This document shows positions 17,923-26,055 of a stretch of 64,000 nt of DNA, in pieces (position 1 is the first letter of the stretch; each line of letters begins with the position of its first letter). The DNA lies in contig NC_015177.1 of NCBI RefSeq assembly GCF_000190735.1, positions 1,426,001 to 1,490,000 of the forward strand, read 5' to 3'. Under the pieces are notes generated by a model. That model worked only from the letters and a program-made list of their open reading frames with translations. It was not told the DNA's origin and made no database searches. Made by a program: the position numbers and the translations under genes. The stretch comes from Pseudopedobacter saltans DSM 12145 (GTDB lineage Bacteria; Bacteroidota; Bacteroidia; Sphingobacteriales; Sphingobacteriaceae).

Positions 17923-18900
17923 TTATCCAAGAAAGTGTTTTATTAAATAAACAGTATATCGCATTTTTAAAAATCGTTCTAAAGGGATATTATCAAACTC
18001 CATAGAGATTCTTTGTTGTAAAAAATAATTATCACCATTTCTATTAAACCCCGATGTACCAAAAAACATATCTACAACTCGTTCCTTTGCTAAATTATAA
18101 ACCAAATTATCTGCACCTTTTTCGGAAAAAGGGAATGCAAAGTATTTATAATCCACTCCTATTTCTTCTTTAATATAGTCCACAGACTCTTTAACCTGTC
18201 TAATCTGTTCACCTAAAGAAATATTTTTAAAATCTGGATGATCTATGCTGTGAGCACCAATCGAAAACCCCATATTTTTTAAATCTAAAATTTGCTCCTT
18301 AGACATATAGGGTTTATGCTGATCCAAAAAATCATCCGAATCAATGGATAATTGCTTTAGAATGGAGTCTATTATATCAGTTTGATTATAGTTTAATGAC
18401 TTTAAATAAACAATACTTTGATGCAAATTTTGATTTACAAATTCATGAATATGATTTGGAAAATTAGACTTTATATTCTCTATAATCAAACTAACTTTAA
18501 ATCTATAAAATAAGCTTTTATTATCCACGAACCCACTATTAATAAAAAAAATAGCTGATATTCCCTTTCTTTTAAGAATTGGCGCTACAACTTCATAGCA
18601 TTCTCTCAGACCATCATCGAAGGTCAGTATCATTAAAGGTTTTTTGGATTTAAAAGATAAATTTTCAAAGCCTCCACTTAAGTCAAAAGGATCATAGTAT
18701 TTAAGAAGAACGTCCAAATCTTTTTCAAATTGAGCCTCTGATTTGTATTTATACAAATGCCTTATATGTGGGAGTTCTTTGTTTGATACAACGTGATAAA
18801 GGAAAGTGACTAACTTATGTCTTTCAATTAATCTTTCAAAAAGAAGATCAGGTACAACACTTGAAAAAACACTAACTATTTTATCATTAAACATCCTCAC
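17923..18900 (-). CDS. Polysaccharide deacetylase (NodB domain, CE4)
   Basis: 325 aa. The NodB core starts at MILTFDDGLREC, where the tandem Asp residues are the base and a metal ligand. The HxxxH metal motif is SIGAHSIDHPDF, and FAFPFSEKGADN stands where CE4 enzymes have the RxPxG/PFG segment. An insertion of about 80 residues separates the first and second motifs, as in the YadE/PgaB-like branch. It would remove N- or O-acetyl groups from a glycan. It is the first gene of the minus-strand group and 50 bp before the zinc-ribbon methyltransferase. No clear signal peptide is seen, so location is uncertain. Confidence 0.83.
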   Translation of the reverse strand: MRMFNDKIVSVFSSVVPDLLFERLIERHKLVTFLYHVVSNKELPHIRHLYKYKSEAQFEKDLDVLLKYYDPFDLSGGFENLSFKSKKPLMILTFDDGLRECYEVVAPILKRKGISAIFFINSGFVDNKSLFYRFKVSLIIENIKSNFPNHIHEFVNQNLHQSIVYLKSLNYNQTDIIDSILKQLSIDSDDFLDQHKPYMSKEQILDLKNMGFSIGAHSIDHPDFKNISLGEQIRQVKESVDYIKEEIGVDYKYFAFPFSEKGADNLVYNLAKERVVDMFFGTSGFNRNGDNYFLQQRISMEFDNIPLERFLKMRYTVYLIKHFLG

Positions 18901-19235
18901 AAAGATAAAATATAAGCCATTACCACCTTCAATTGTTAAAAATCTTTTTAAACTGATATATTAAAAATAATATATACCTTTCAAAAGTAAAATACTCATT
19001 CCCCTGAACAATCAAAGAATCCACACCAATTTTACCAAAATCACAAAAAATAATCTAATAAAATATTTTAATATCAATAAAATTCAAAAATAAATAAAAA
19101 TAAAACACACATACAATCTGAAAATTATCATTTTATCAATAAAACAAACAAATAATATCTTTATTTTATCAAAACTGGCAAATCCATGTCAAACCATTAA
19201 AAACATTATAAAAATCAAAAAACACCCAAATTTTT

Positions 19236-19268
19236 ATTGCATTTTTCCAAAAACATGATGTATTTTTG
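19236..19268 (+). promoter_or_regulatory. glnN promoter (ATTG-N21-TATTTTTG)
   Basis: A -33-like ATTG (19236-19239) is followed after 21 nt by TATTTTTG (19261-19268), a full match to the Bacteroidota TAnnTTTG -7 box. Transcription would begin near 19275, giving a leader of about 30 nt. Confidence 0.6.
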
Positions 19269-19274
19269 GAAAAA
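19242..19274. promoter_or_regulatory. Perfect 12-bp inverted repeat over the glnN promoter
   Basis: The arms TTTTTCCAAAAA (19242-19253) and TTTTTGGAAAAA (19263-19274) are exact reverse complements separated by 9 nt, centred about 49 nt before the ATG. The right arm covers the -7 box, so a bound protein would block or modulate initiation. This is a candidate nitrogen-control operator; the regulator is unknown. Confidence 0.55.
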
Positions 19275-19306
19275 CATTTAAAAAACAGAACTTAAAACCA
19301 AAAAAT

Positions 19307-21484
19307 ATGTCAATTTTTAGATTTAAAGCTCTAGAAACAGTTCTTACAAGAACAATTCCAGAAGTAAAAAGACCTTCCTCGAAAATTTCTGATTATTTTG
19401 GAGCGAATGTATTTGACAAATACAAAATGCAGGAGTATCTTCCTAAAGACACCTATAAAACGCTTTTAAATTCTATCGAAAGTGGCACTCCTATAGAAAG
19501 AGAAATTGCAGAACACGTTTCTTCAGCGATGAAAGCCTGGGCAATGAGCAAGGGTGTTACACATTATACTCACTGGTTCCAACCGTTAACAGGTACAACG
19601 GCAGAAAAACACGACTCTTTCTTCGAGCCAGATTCTGACGGCAGAGCAATCGAAAAGTTTGCCGGAAGTGCTTTAGTACAACAAGAACCAGATGCTTCCA
19701 GCTTTCCTAACGGAGGTATAAGAAGTACATTTGAGGCTCGTGGTTATACAGCCTGGGATCCATCGTCTCCAGCTTTCATATTCAATAAGACACTTTGTAT
19801 ACCTACGGTGTTTGTTTCATATACAGGAGAAGCATTGGATTATAAAGCTCCATTATTAAAAGCTATTGCTGCAGTAGACAAAGCTGCAACAGAGGTTTGT
19901 CAATATTTTGATAAAAGCGTAGAAAAAGTTACTGCATCATTAGGTATAGAACAAGAATATTTCCTTGTTGATCTGGCTTTATTTAATGCAAGACCAGATC
20001 TCGCTATAACAGGAAGAGCTCTATTTGGCCATGCCTCTGCAAAAGGACAACAATTAGAGGATCATTATTTTGGCTCTATTCCGGAAAGAGTATATGCCTA
20101 CATGCAAGACTTCGAAACTGAGGCTTTGTTATTAGGTATTCCATTAAAAACCCGTCATAATGAGGTTGCTCCTTCACAATTTGAGTGTGCTCCTATTTAT
20201 GAAGAAATCAACCTGGCAATAGACCACAACCAATTGTTGATGGATTTAATGGACAAAGTTGCTAAAAGACATAACTTTAAAGTATTATTACACGAAAAAC
20301 CATATGCTGGAATCAACGGCTCGGGAAAACACAATAACTGGTCTTTAATTACTAATACCGGCAAAAACTTGCTTTCTCCGGGAAAAACTCCTAAAAACAA
20401 TCTGATGTTCTTAACTTTCTTCGTTAATACGATTAAAGCTGTACATGAACATGCGGATTTGCTAAGAGCTTCTATTGCCTCCGTAAGCAATGATCACCGT
20501 TTAGGTGCTAACGAAGCGCCTCCCGCAATCATTTCAATTTTCTTAGGTGCGCAATTAAATGATGTTTTGGATGAGATCGAATCTTCCAGAGCTATCTTTA
20601 AAAAAGTAAAAGAAGATCCAAACTTGTGGTTCGGTATCCCTAAAATCCCTCAAATTTTATTAGATAACACAGATAGGAACAGAACGTCACCTTTTGCATT
20701 TACAGGAAATAAATTTGAATTGAGAGCCGTTGGATCTTCTGCTAACTCTGCTAACCCAATGACTATCTTGAATACAATTGTTGCAGATCAGTTAACAAAA
20801 TTCAAGGTTGAAGTTGATAAGCTAATTAAAAAAGGAGATAAAAAGGATGTTGCAATCTTAACAGTAATTAAAAAATACATTAAGGAATCCAAAGATATCC
20901 GTTTTGAAGGAAATGGTTATAGCGACGAATGGGCTGCAGAAGCTGAAAAACGTGGTTTAAGCAACATCAAAACTACTCCAAAAGCTTTAGATGCTTTAGT
21001 ATCCGAAAAAACAGAGAAAGTATTTGAAGATACAGGTGTTTTTTCAAAAAGAGAATCTCATGCAAGACATGAAATTTTATTGGAGGATTATTTCAAAAAG
21101 CTTCAAATCGAGGCTCGCGTTATCGGCGATTTAGTAACTAATGTCGTTATCCCGGCTGCAATCAAGTATCAAACAGAAGTTATCGAAAATATTAAAGGCT
21201 TAAAAGAGATCGGTTACGGACCGGAATTTTATCAAGCGCAAACTTATATTATCGAAGAGTTATCTGCTCACTTGAACTTCATCAAAACAAATGTTCAGGA
21301 TATGGTTGAAGCCAGAAAAGTTGCGAACAAGATTGAAGATGCCCGTGAGAAAGCTATCGCTTATGACGAAACGGTTAAATCTTTCTTCGAACCTATCAGA
21401 TACCATGTCGACAAATTGGAACTTTTGGTAGATGACAATATTTGGCCTTTACCAAAATTCAGAGAATTATTGTTTGCTAAATAA
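19307..21484 (+). CDS. glnN: Type III glutamine synthetase
   Basis: 725 aa, the length of GSIII (GlnN) enzymes rather than the roughly 450-aa GSI. GSIII landmarks are the N-terminal FGANVFDKYKMQEYL, the THWFQPLTGTTAEKHDSF block, GGIRSTFEARGYTAWDPSSPAFI, the metal and ATP region IEQEYFLVD, the Glu/His segment RHNEVAPSQFECAPIYEEIN, and NGSGKHNNWS. It makes glutamine from glutamate, ammonia and ATP in the cytoplasm as a dodecamer, and is the usual main ammonia-assimilating enzyme in Bacteroidota. It has its own promoter and terminator, so it is monocistronic. Confidence 0.97.
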   Translation: MSIFRFKALETVLTRTIPEVKRPSSKISDYFGANVFDKYKMQEYLPKDTYKTLLNSIESGTPIEREIAEHVSSAMKAWAMSKGVTHYTHWFQPLTGTTAEKHDSFFEPDSDGRAIEKFAGSALVQQEPDASSFPNGGIRSTFEARGYTAWDPSSPAFIFNKTLCIPTVFVSYTGEALDYKAPLLKAIAAVDKAATEVCQYFDKSVEKVTASLGIEQEYFLVDLALFNARPDLAITGRALFGHASAKGQQLEDHYFGSIPERVYAYMQDFETEALLLGIPLKTRHNEVAPSQFECAPIYEEINLAIDHNQLLMDLMDKVAKRHNFKVLLHEKPYAGINGSGKHNNWSLITNTGKNLLSPGKTPKNNLMFLTFFVNTIKAVHEHADLLRASIASVSNDHRLGANEAPPAIISIFLGAQLNDVLDEIESSRAIFKKVKEDPNLWFGIPKIPQILLDNTDRNRTSPFAFTGNKFELRAVGSSANSANPMTILNTIVADQLTKFKVEVDKLIKKGDKKDVAILTVIKKYIKESKDIRFEGNGYSDEWAAEAEKRGLSNIKTTPKALDALVSEKTEKVFEDTGVFSKRESHARHEILLEDYFKKLQIEARVIGDLVTNVVIPAAIKYQTEVIENIKGLKEIGYGPEFYQAQTYIIEELSAHLNFIKTNVQDMVEARKVANKIEDAREKAIAYDETVKSFFEPIRYHVDKLELLVDDNIWPLPKFRELLFAK

Positions 21485-21509
21485 CAATACAACCAACACA
21501 TTAAAATAT

Positions 21510-21545
21510 GCCCCTGGTCTGATTTGTCAGTTAGGGGCTTTTTTA
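21510..21545 (+). terminator. glnN intrinsic terminator
   Basis: Outer stem GCCCCT/AGGGGC (21510-21515 with 21533-21538) plus an inner CTGA/TCAG stem, followed by seven T residues. Confidence 0.85.
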
Positions 21546-21618
21546 TGGCTATTTGTTGAAATATTAAATTTCAACCCTCTGGCCTTTTGACTTTTTTAGC
21601 TTTTAGCTTTCAGCTTAC

Positions 21619-21649
21619 TTTAGTCTTTAGTCTTTTTATAATATCTTTG
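21619..21649 (+). promoter_or_regulatory. purM promoter (TTTA-N19-TATCTTTG)
   Basis: TTTA at 21619-21622, a 19-nt spacer, then TATCTTTG at 21642-21649. The inferred transcription start falls at or next to the ATG at 21656, so the message would be nearly leaderless. The flanking DNA is a pyrimidine-rich repeat-like tract. Confidence 0.6.
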
Positions 21650-21655
21650 CACACC

Positions 21656-22831
21656 ATGAGTGATAACAGATACAATCAGCGAGGCGTTTCTGCCGGAAAA
21701 GAAGATGTGCATAATGCTATCAAAAACATCGATAAGGGAATTTTCCCTCGAGCTTTCTGTAAAATAATCCCAGACATTTTAGGTGATGATGAAGCTTATT
21801 GCAACATTATGCATGCTGATGGTGCCGGAACCAAGTCTTCCCTGGCGTATGTTTATTGGAAAGAAACCGGTGATATTTCCGTTTGGAAAGGCATTGCTCA
21901 AGACGCCATCATTATGAATTTAGACGATTTGCTATGTGTTGGCGCTATCGACAAAATTCTGTTATCATCAACAATTGGAAGAAATAAAAACCTGATTCCC
22001 GGAGAAGTTATAGCAGAAATAATTAATGGCACCGAAGAAATATTAGCGGAACTCCGGTCTATGGGCATTAATATATATTCTACCGGTGGTGAGACTGCGG
22101 ATGTTGGCGATATAGTTAGAACGATCATTGTAGATTCTACAGTTACCTGCAGAATGAAGCGCGAGGATGTAATATCAAACCATAAAATTGCTGCTGGAAA
22201 TGTAATTGTTGGTTTAGCTTCTGACGGACAAGCCAACTACGAAAGCTTTTACAATGGAGGAATGGGATCTAATGGACTAACATCTGCCAGACACGACGTT
22301 TTTCATAAATACATTGCCGAAAAATATCCAGAAAGCTATGATCCGGCGGTTCCCTATGAATTGATATTTTCCGGAAGCAAAAAACTAACTGATAAAGTAC
22401 AAGTAAACTCAGATATTACTTTAGATGCAGGAAAACTGGTTTTATCCCCTACCCGTACTTACGCTCCTGTCATAAAATCTATTTTAGACAAGTATCGTAG
22501 CCAGATAAACGGGATGGTGCATTGTAGTGGAGGCGCTCAAACAAAAGTTCTGCACTTTATAGACAATCTGCATGTTATCAAGGACAATCTTTTTGAAACT
22601 CCTGCCCTTTTTAAACTAATACAGGAAGAATCTAAAACAGATTGGAAAGAAATGTATAAAGTTTTCAATATGGGACACAGAATGGAACTTTATGTAGATG
22701 AATCCATTGCAGATGATATTATAGAAATTTCCAAATCTTATGGAATTGATGCTAAAATTGTAGGGAGAGTAGAAGCATCAGAAAACAAAAAAGTAACCAT
22801 AAAAAGCCAATACGGCGTTTTCGAATATTAA
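21656..22831 (+). CDS. purM: Phosphoribosylformylglycinamidine cyclo-ligase (AIR synthetase)
   Basis: 391 aa from the ATG at 21656 (MSDNRYNQRGVSAGKEDVH). The frame is open further upstream, but the extra 23 residues are low-complexity and follow a non-ATG start inside the promoter. AIR synthase features are the NIMHADGAGTKSSLAYVYW segment with the ATP-binding DGAGTK, MNLDDLLCVGA, STGGETADVGDIV, and ASDGQANYES. The C-terminal domain has HCSGGAQTKVLHF and VFNMGHRMELYV. It catalyses step 5 of purine synthesis. Length and the HCSGG variant match the Bacteroidota branch, which diverges from E. coli PurM. Confidence 0.93.
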   Translation: MSDNRYNQRGVSAGKEDVHNAIKNIDKGIFPRAFCKIIPDILGDDEAYCNIMHADGAGTKSSLAYVYWKETGDISVWKGIAQDAIIMNLDDLLCVGAIDKILLSSTIGRNKNLIPGEVIAEIINGTEEILAELRSMGINIYSTGGETADVGDIVRTIIVDSTVTCRMKREDVISNHKIAAGNVIVGLASDGQANYESFYNGGMGSNGLTSARHDVFHKYIAEKYPESYDPAVPYELIFSGSKKLTDKVQVNSDITLDAGKLVLSPTRTYAPVIKSILDKYRSQINGMVHCSGGAQTKVLHFIDNLHVIKDNLFETPALFKLIQEESKTDWKEMYKVFNMGHRMELYVDESIADDIIEISKSYGIDAKIVGRVEASENKKVTIKSQYGVFEY

Positions 22832-22839
22832 TCATACTC

Positions 22840-22897
22840 AACCGCAAAGTCGCAACAAACATATTAAAGTCATCGTGTTTGTTATGTCTTTGCGGTT
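22840..22897. repeat. Inverted repeat of the CCGCAAAG/CTTTGCGG type
   Basis: AACCGCAAAG (22840-22849) pairs with CTTTGCGGTT (22888-22897), with a second inner pair ACAAACA/TGTTTGT. The resulting long hairpin is followed by a T-rich run (CTTTTTCTTT), so it can act as the purM terminator. Very similar CCGCAAAG tracts are scattered between genes in many Bacteroidota genomes, so this may be one copy of a dispersed repeat. Confidence 0.6.
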
Positions 22898-22964
22898 AGC
22901 TTTTTCTTTACATTTCAAACACATTTTTTCCTGACCCAACTTAATATCTTTACAAAAAAAAGCT

Positions 22965-24080
22965 TTGTTAAAGAAATTAATGTTAGTAACCATCTCCATC
23001 ATTATTCTGGTAGTCCTGATATTTTACGGATATACCAGCCAAAAAAAATTTGGTATCTTACCGGATGAAATAAGCAAATCAAAAATAGATAAATCGAAAA
23101 ATTTTAGAAACGGCGCATTTCAGAATCTAACTTATACACCCGACCTGGCAGAAGGCGTAACCTACTATGATTTATTGAAAGACTTCTTCTTTACTAAAAA
23201 AGAAAGATTAAAACCTATTGATTCGCTACCTTCTATAAAAACGGATTTATTTAATATTCCAAAAGAACAAAATGTATTCGTCTGGTTTGGACATTCCTCT
23301 TATTTTCTGCAGGTTGATGGAAAAAAGTTCCTGATCGATCCTGTTTTTAGTGGCAATGCCTCTCCCATTCCGGGAACTATGAAATCTTTTAAGGGAGCCG
23401 ACATCTATACACCTGATGATATACCAGAAATAGATTATCTCATAATCACTCATGATCACTGGGATCATTTAGATTATGAAACAATTATCGCTTTAAAGCC
23501 AAAAATCGACAAAATAATTTGTGGTCTTGGAGTTGGGTCACATCTGAGATATTGGGGATTTAAAAATGAAATTTTTGAAACAGATTGGTACGATCAAACC
23601 AATTTTGGGGATGGTTTTACTATAACAACCACTCCTGCCAGACATTTTTCAGGCCGAACATTCAAAAGAAATCAATCTCTTTGGGCTTCCTTCGTTTTAA
23701 ACACACCTTCTAAAAAGATATTTATTGGTGGTGATAGCGGATATGATACTCATTTTGCTAAAATTGGCAATCTATATGGTCCATTCGATCTTGCTATTCT
23801 GGAAAACGGACAATACAACTGGAAATGGAAATATATCCATACACTTCCCGAAGAGACAGTTAAAGCTGCTAAGGGCTTAAAAGCAAAATCGTTTATCCCG
23901 GTACACTCTTCTAAATTCGCTTTAGCAATGCATAGCTGGGATACTCCGCTCAAAGAGGTTAATAGTATCAGCAAAAAAGAAAATCTTAATATTATAACTC
24001 CATTAATCGGGCAATCGGTTTTAATAGACAGTATCCTTTTAAAGGGAAATTATGAAGAATGGTGGAAAAAGGTTAATTAA
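22965..24080 (+). CDS. Membrane-anchored metallo-beta-lactamase-fold hydrolase (UlaG/NAPE-PLD-like)
   Basis: 371 aa. An N-terminal hydrophobic helix (LVTISIIILVVLIFYGY) anchors it to the membrane. The MBL domain has GHSSYFLQVDGKKFLIDPVFS, the metal motif THDHWDHLD (His163, His165, Asp167, His168), TPARHFSGRTF, GGDSGYDTHF and a late PVHSSKFALA. This pattern is the UlaG/NAPE-hydrolysing phospholipase D branch. The TTG at 22965 is used as start because it supplies two Lys before the helix; an ATG at 22980 is the alternative. A TATCTTTA box lies at 22945-22952. The substrate is unknown. Confidence 0.8.
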   Translation: MLKKLMLVTISIIILVVLIFYGYTSQKKFGILPDEISKSKIDKSKNFRNGAFQNLTYTPDLAEGVTYYDLLKDFFFTKKERLKPIDSLPSIKTDLFNIPKEQNVFVWFGHSSYFLQVDGKKFLIDPVFSGNASPIPGTMKSFKGADIYTPDDIPEIDYLIITHDHWDHLDYETIIALKPKIDKIICGLGVGSHLRYWGFKNEIFETDWYDQTNFGDGFTITTTPARHFSGRTFKRNQSLWASFVLNTPSKKIFIGGDSGYDTHFAKIGNLYGPFDLAILENGQYNWKWKYIHTLPEETVKAAKGLKAKSFIPVHSSKFALAMHSWDTPLKEVNSISKKENLNIITPLIGQSVLIDSILLKGNYEEWWKKVN

Positions 24081-24132
24081 TTTCAGAAACTAATCCCTTG
24101 AAGATTTGTATAATTAAAACACATAAAAAATT

Positions 24133-25167
24133 ATGGAACTAGGTATCGGAATGTTTGGGGACGTCTCCAAAAACAAAACTACTGGAAAACACAGTTCTCC
24201 TCATCAACGTATAAAGGAAATTATTGAGGAAATTAAATTGGCAGATCAGGTAGGACTTGATGTTTTCGGCATGGGCGAACACCATAGAGAAGATTATGCT
24301 GTTTCAAGTCCTGAAATGATATTAGCGGCCGCAGCAGCAGTGACAAAAAAAATCAAATTAGCGAGTGCGGTAACAGTACTTAGTTCTTCAGACCCTGTTA
24401 AGGTTTATGAAGATTTTGCCACGCTGGATTTACTTTCCGACGGAAGAGCTGAAATCATGGTTGGCAGAGGAAGCTTTATCGAGTCTTTTCCTTTATATGG
24501 ATACCACTTAAGCGATTATAACGTACTTTTTGAAGAAAAGCTTGATTTACTTCTTAACATCAATAAAAATGAAGTGATAAACTGGAAAGGCACTGTTAGA
24601 GCTCCTTTAACGAATCAGCGTATTTTTCCTCGAGCTTTAAATAACGGTTTGAATATTTGGATTGCTGTTGGCGGAACGCCGGAATCAGTGATAAGAGCTG
24701 CCAGATTGGGGTTGCCTTTAATTATTGCTATCATAGGTGGTTATCCATATCAATTTCAGCCATTAGTGAGGCTTTATAAAGAGGAATATCAGAAGTATGG
24801 ACACGATGTTTCCAAAATGCAAATTGGAATTCATTCACATACCTTTGTTGGAGAAAACAGTGAGCAAACGGCAGACAGTTATTACCCTTATTATGCAGAT
24901 CAAATGGATAGAATTGGCAGAGATAGAGGCTGGCCTCCTTTCCGTAAAGAACAATTTGAAGGAGGAAGGAAAAAAGAAGGCGCACTGTTTATTGGTGATC
25001 CATCCGAAGTGGCAGATAAAATATTATATATGCATGAGTTGTTTGGACTAACCCGATTTGTTGCACATATCGATGTTGGTGGCCCAGAACACAAAGACAT
25101 TATGAAAGCAATAGAACTTTTTGGTAGCAAAGTAGCTCCTGAAGTCAAAAAACATCTGAAGAAATAA
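24133..25167 (+). CDS. LLM-class flavin-dependent oxidoreductase
   Basis: 344 aa, a single luciferase-like TIM barrel. Family hallmarks are MELGIGMFGD at the N-terminus, LADQVGLDVFGMGEHHREDYAVSSPE, IKLASAVTVLSSSDPVKVYEDFATLDLLSDGRAEIMVGRGSF, and WIAVGGTPESVIRAARLGLPLIIAIIGG. It would bind FMN and use it for oxidation or monooxygenation of an organic substrate; no partner flavin reductase is adjacent. It starts 52 bp after the MBL gene and could share its transcript. It ends at a strong bidirectional terminator. The specific reaction cannot be predicted. Confidence 0.9.
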   Translation: MELGIGMFGDVSKNKTTGKHSSPHQRIKEIIEEIKLADQVGLDVFGMGEHHREDYAVSSPEMILAAAAAVTKKIKLASAVTVLSSSDPVKVYEDFATLDLLSDGRAEIMVGRGSFIESFPLYGYHLSDYNVLFEEKLDLLLNINKNEVINWKGTVRAPLTNQRIFPRALNNGLNIWIAVGGTPESVIRAARLGLPLIIAIIGGYPYQFQPLVRLYKEEYQKYGHDVSKMQIGIHSHTFVGENSEQTADSYYPYYADQMDRIGRDRGWPPFRKEQFEGGRKKEGALFIGDPSEVADKILYMHELFGLTRFVAHIDVGGPEHKDIMKAIELFGSKVAPEVKKHLKK

Positions 25168-25199
25168 AAAAGGTGTACTTCAGCAGAAGTACACCTTTT
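25168..25199. terminator. Bidirectional terminator, 14-bp stem
   Basis: AAAAGGTGTACTTC (25168-25181) pairs exactly with 25186-25199 around an AGCA tetraloop, between convergent genes, with A- and T-runs on either side. Confidence 0.85.
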
Positions 25200-25219
25200 C
25201 TCGAATTCCCTAAGGCTTA

Positions 25220-26038
25220 TTAATCCTGCTTAGCTTTCGTGACCTGAAAAACTGTTTTTTGAGTAGTATGAGTACTAAAATACCCCAAAGCACCATTTTT
25301 TATATTTGACACGGGGTTTGAAGCTGCTACCGGCGGACCTCCAGCTCCTGTAATTTGTGCAAGTGAATAAAAGTATTTATATATTTCTGGTGTAATATTC
25401 TGAAATTCCACTTCTATCTCATTTCCCTCCTCTATCTTAGGTTCATCAACATAAACAGTATTGTGTACATATTTTCCATTGTTAAATTTGTCATTATCAA
25501 CAAAAAAACCTTTGTATAAAACACCATTATTTTTCACTACAAACCTATAGGAATTTCCTTTCTCCTCCGGATCTTGATAATGTAGTTTTAAGAATTTAGC
25601 AGTTTCATCAAAAACCTTTAATTCAGTTATCGATAGTGAATCTAAACCGACCTTTTTAGGCATTATAGACCTAGAAGTATACGTTTTACCTCCAGCCTCA
25701 ACTGTTAACACATATGTTTTACCTTCTTTTCCAGCAAAAGCAGCAGAGGATTCATAATTTCCAGGTTTCGTTTCTGAAAAAGTATAAAAAGCGCCTCCTT
25801 CTTCCTGTACGCTTACAACTGCGCCACTTAAATTTTTTAACACATTATCTGCCTTAAAAGGAACAGTTTCAGTAATTTTCACAACTTGTTTTACATTTTC
25901 ATTAGTAACGTTAGCTTCAATTACTATTTTCGGCTCATTAGTTTTCAAATCAACATCTATAATCTCTTCGCAAGAAGAAAAAGCCGTCGCAATAAAAAGA
26001 CCTAGAAATATATTTAGAATAGCGGATTTATTTTTCAT
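25220..26038 (-). CDS. DUF4249 family outer-membrane lipoprotein
   Basis: 272 aa. The lipoprotein signal ends at ATAFSSC, followed by the DUF4249 opening EEIIDVDLKTNEPKIVIEANVTNE. A beta-rich body continues with VVKITETVPF, LSGAVVSVQEEGGAFYTF and GKTYVLTVEAGGKTYTSRSIMP. DUF4249 proteins are nearly always encoded directly downstream of a carboxypeptidase-regulated TonB receptor, as here (17 bp gap), and probably act as its surface partner in nutrient capture, like a SusD analogue. The C-terminal part includes an unusual GAGGPPVAASNP loop. The ligand is unknown. Confidence 0.88.
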   Translation of the reverse strand: MKNKSAILNIFLGLFIATAFSSCEEIIDVDLKTNEPKIVIEANVTNENVKQVVKITETVPFKADNVLKNLSGAVVSVQEEGGAFYTFSETKPGNYESSAAFAGKEGKTYVLTVEAGGKTYTSRSIMPKKVGLDSLSITELKVFDETAKFLKLHYQDPEEKGNSYRFVVKNNGVLYKGFFVDNDKFNNGKYVHNTVYVDEPKIEEGNEIEVEFQNITPEIYKYFYSLAQITGAGGPPVAASNPVSNIKNGALGYFSTHTTQKTVFQVTKAKQD

Positions 26039-26055
26039 ATCGTTCCTTAAATATC

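Larger units (their letters stand above)
18901..19306. other. 406-bp A+T-rich divergent intergenic region
   Basis: No ORF of note. It contains the start region of the deacetylase group on the minus strand and, at its right end, the glnN promoter and inverted repeat described separately. The rest is mostly A-runs without a recognisable element. Confidence 0.6.

Noticed and set aside
21587..21655. N-terminal extension of PurM in the same frame
   Set aside because: It uses a non-ATG start, is low-complexity, and overlaps the promoter. The ATG at 21656 fits the family start.
24731..25148. Several ORFs on both strands within the LLM oxidoreductase gene
   Set aside because: Shadow frames of a well-supported gene.
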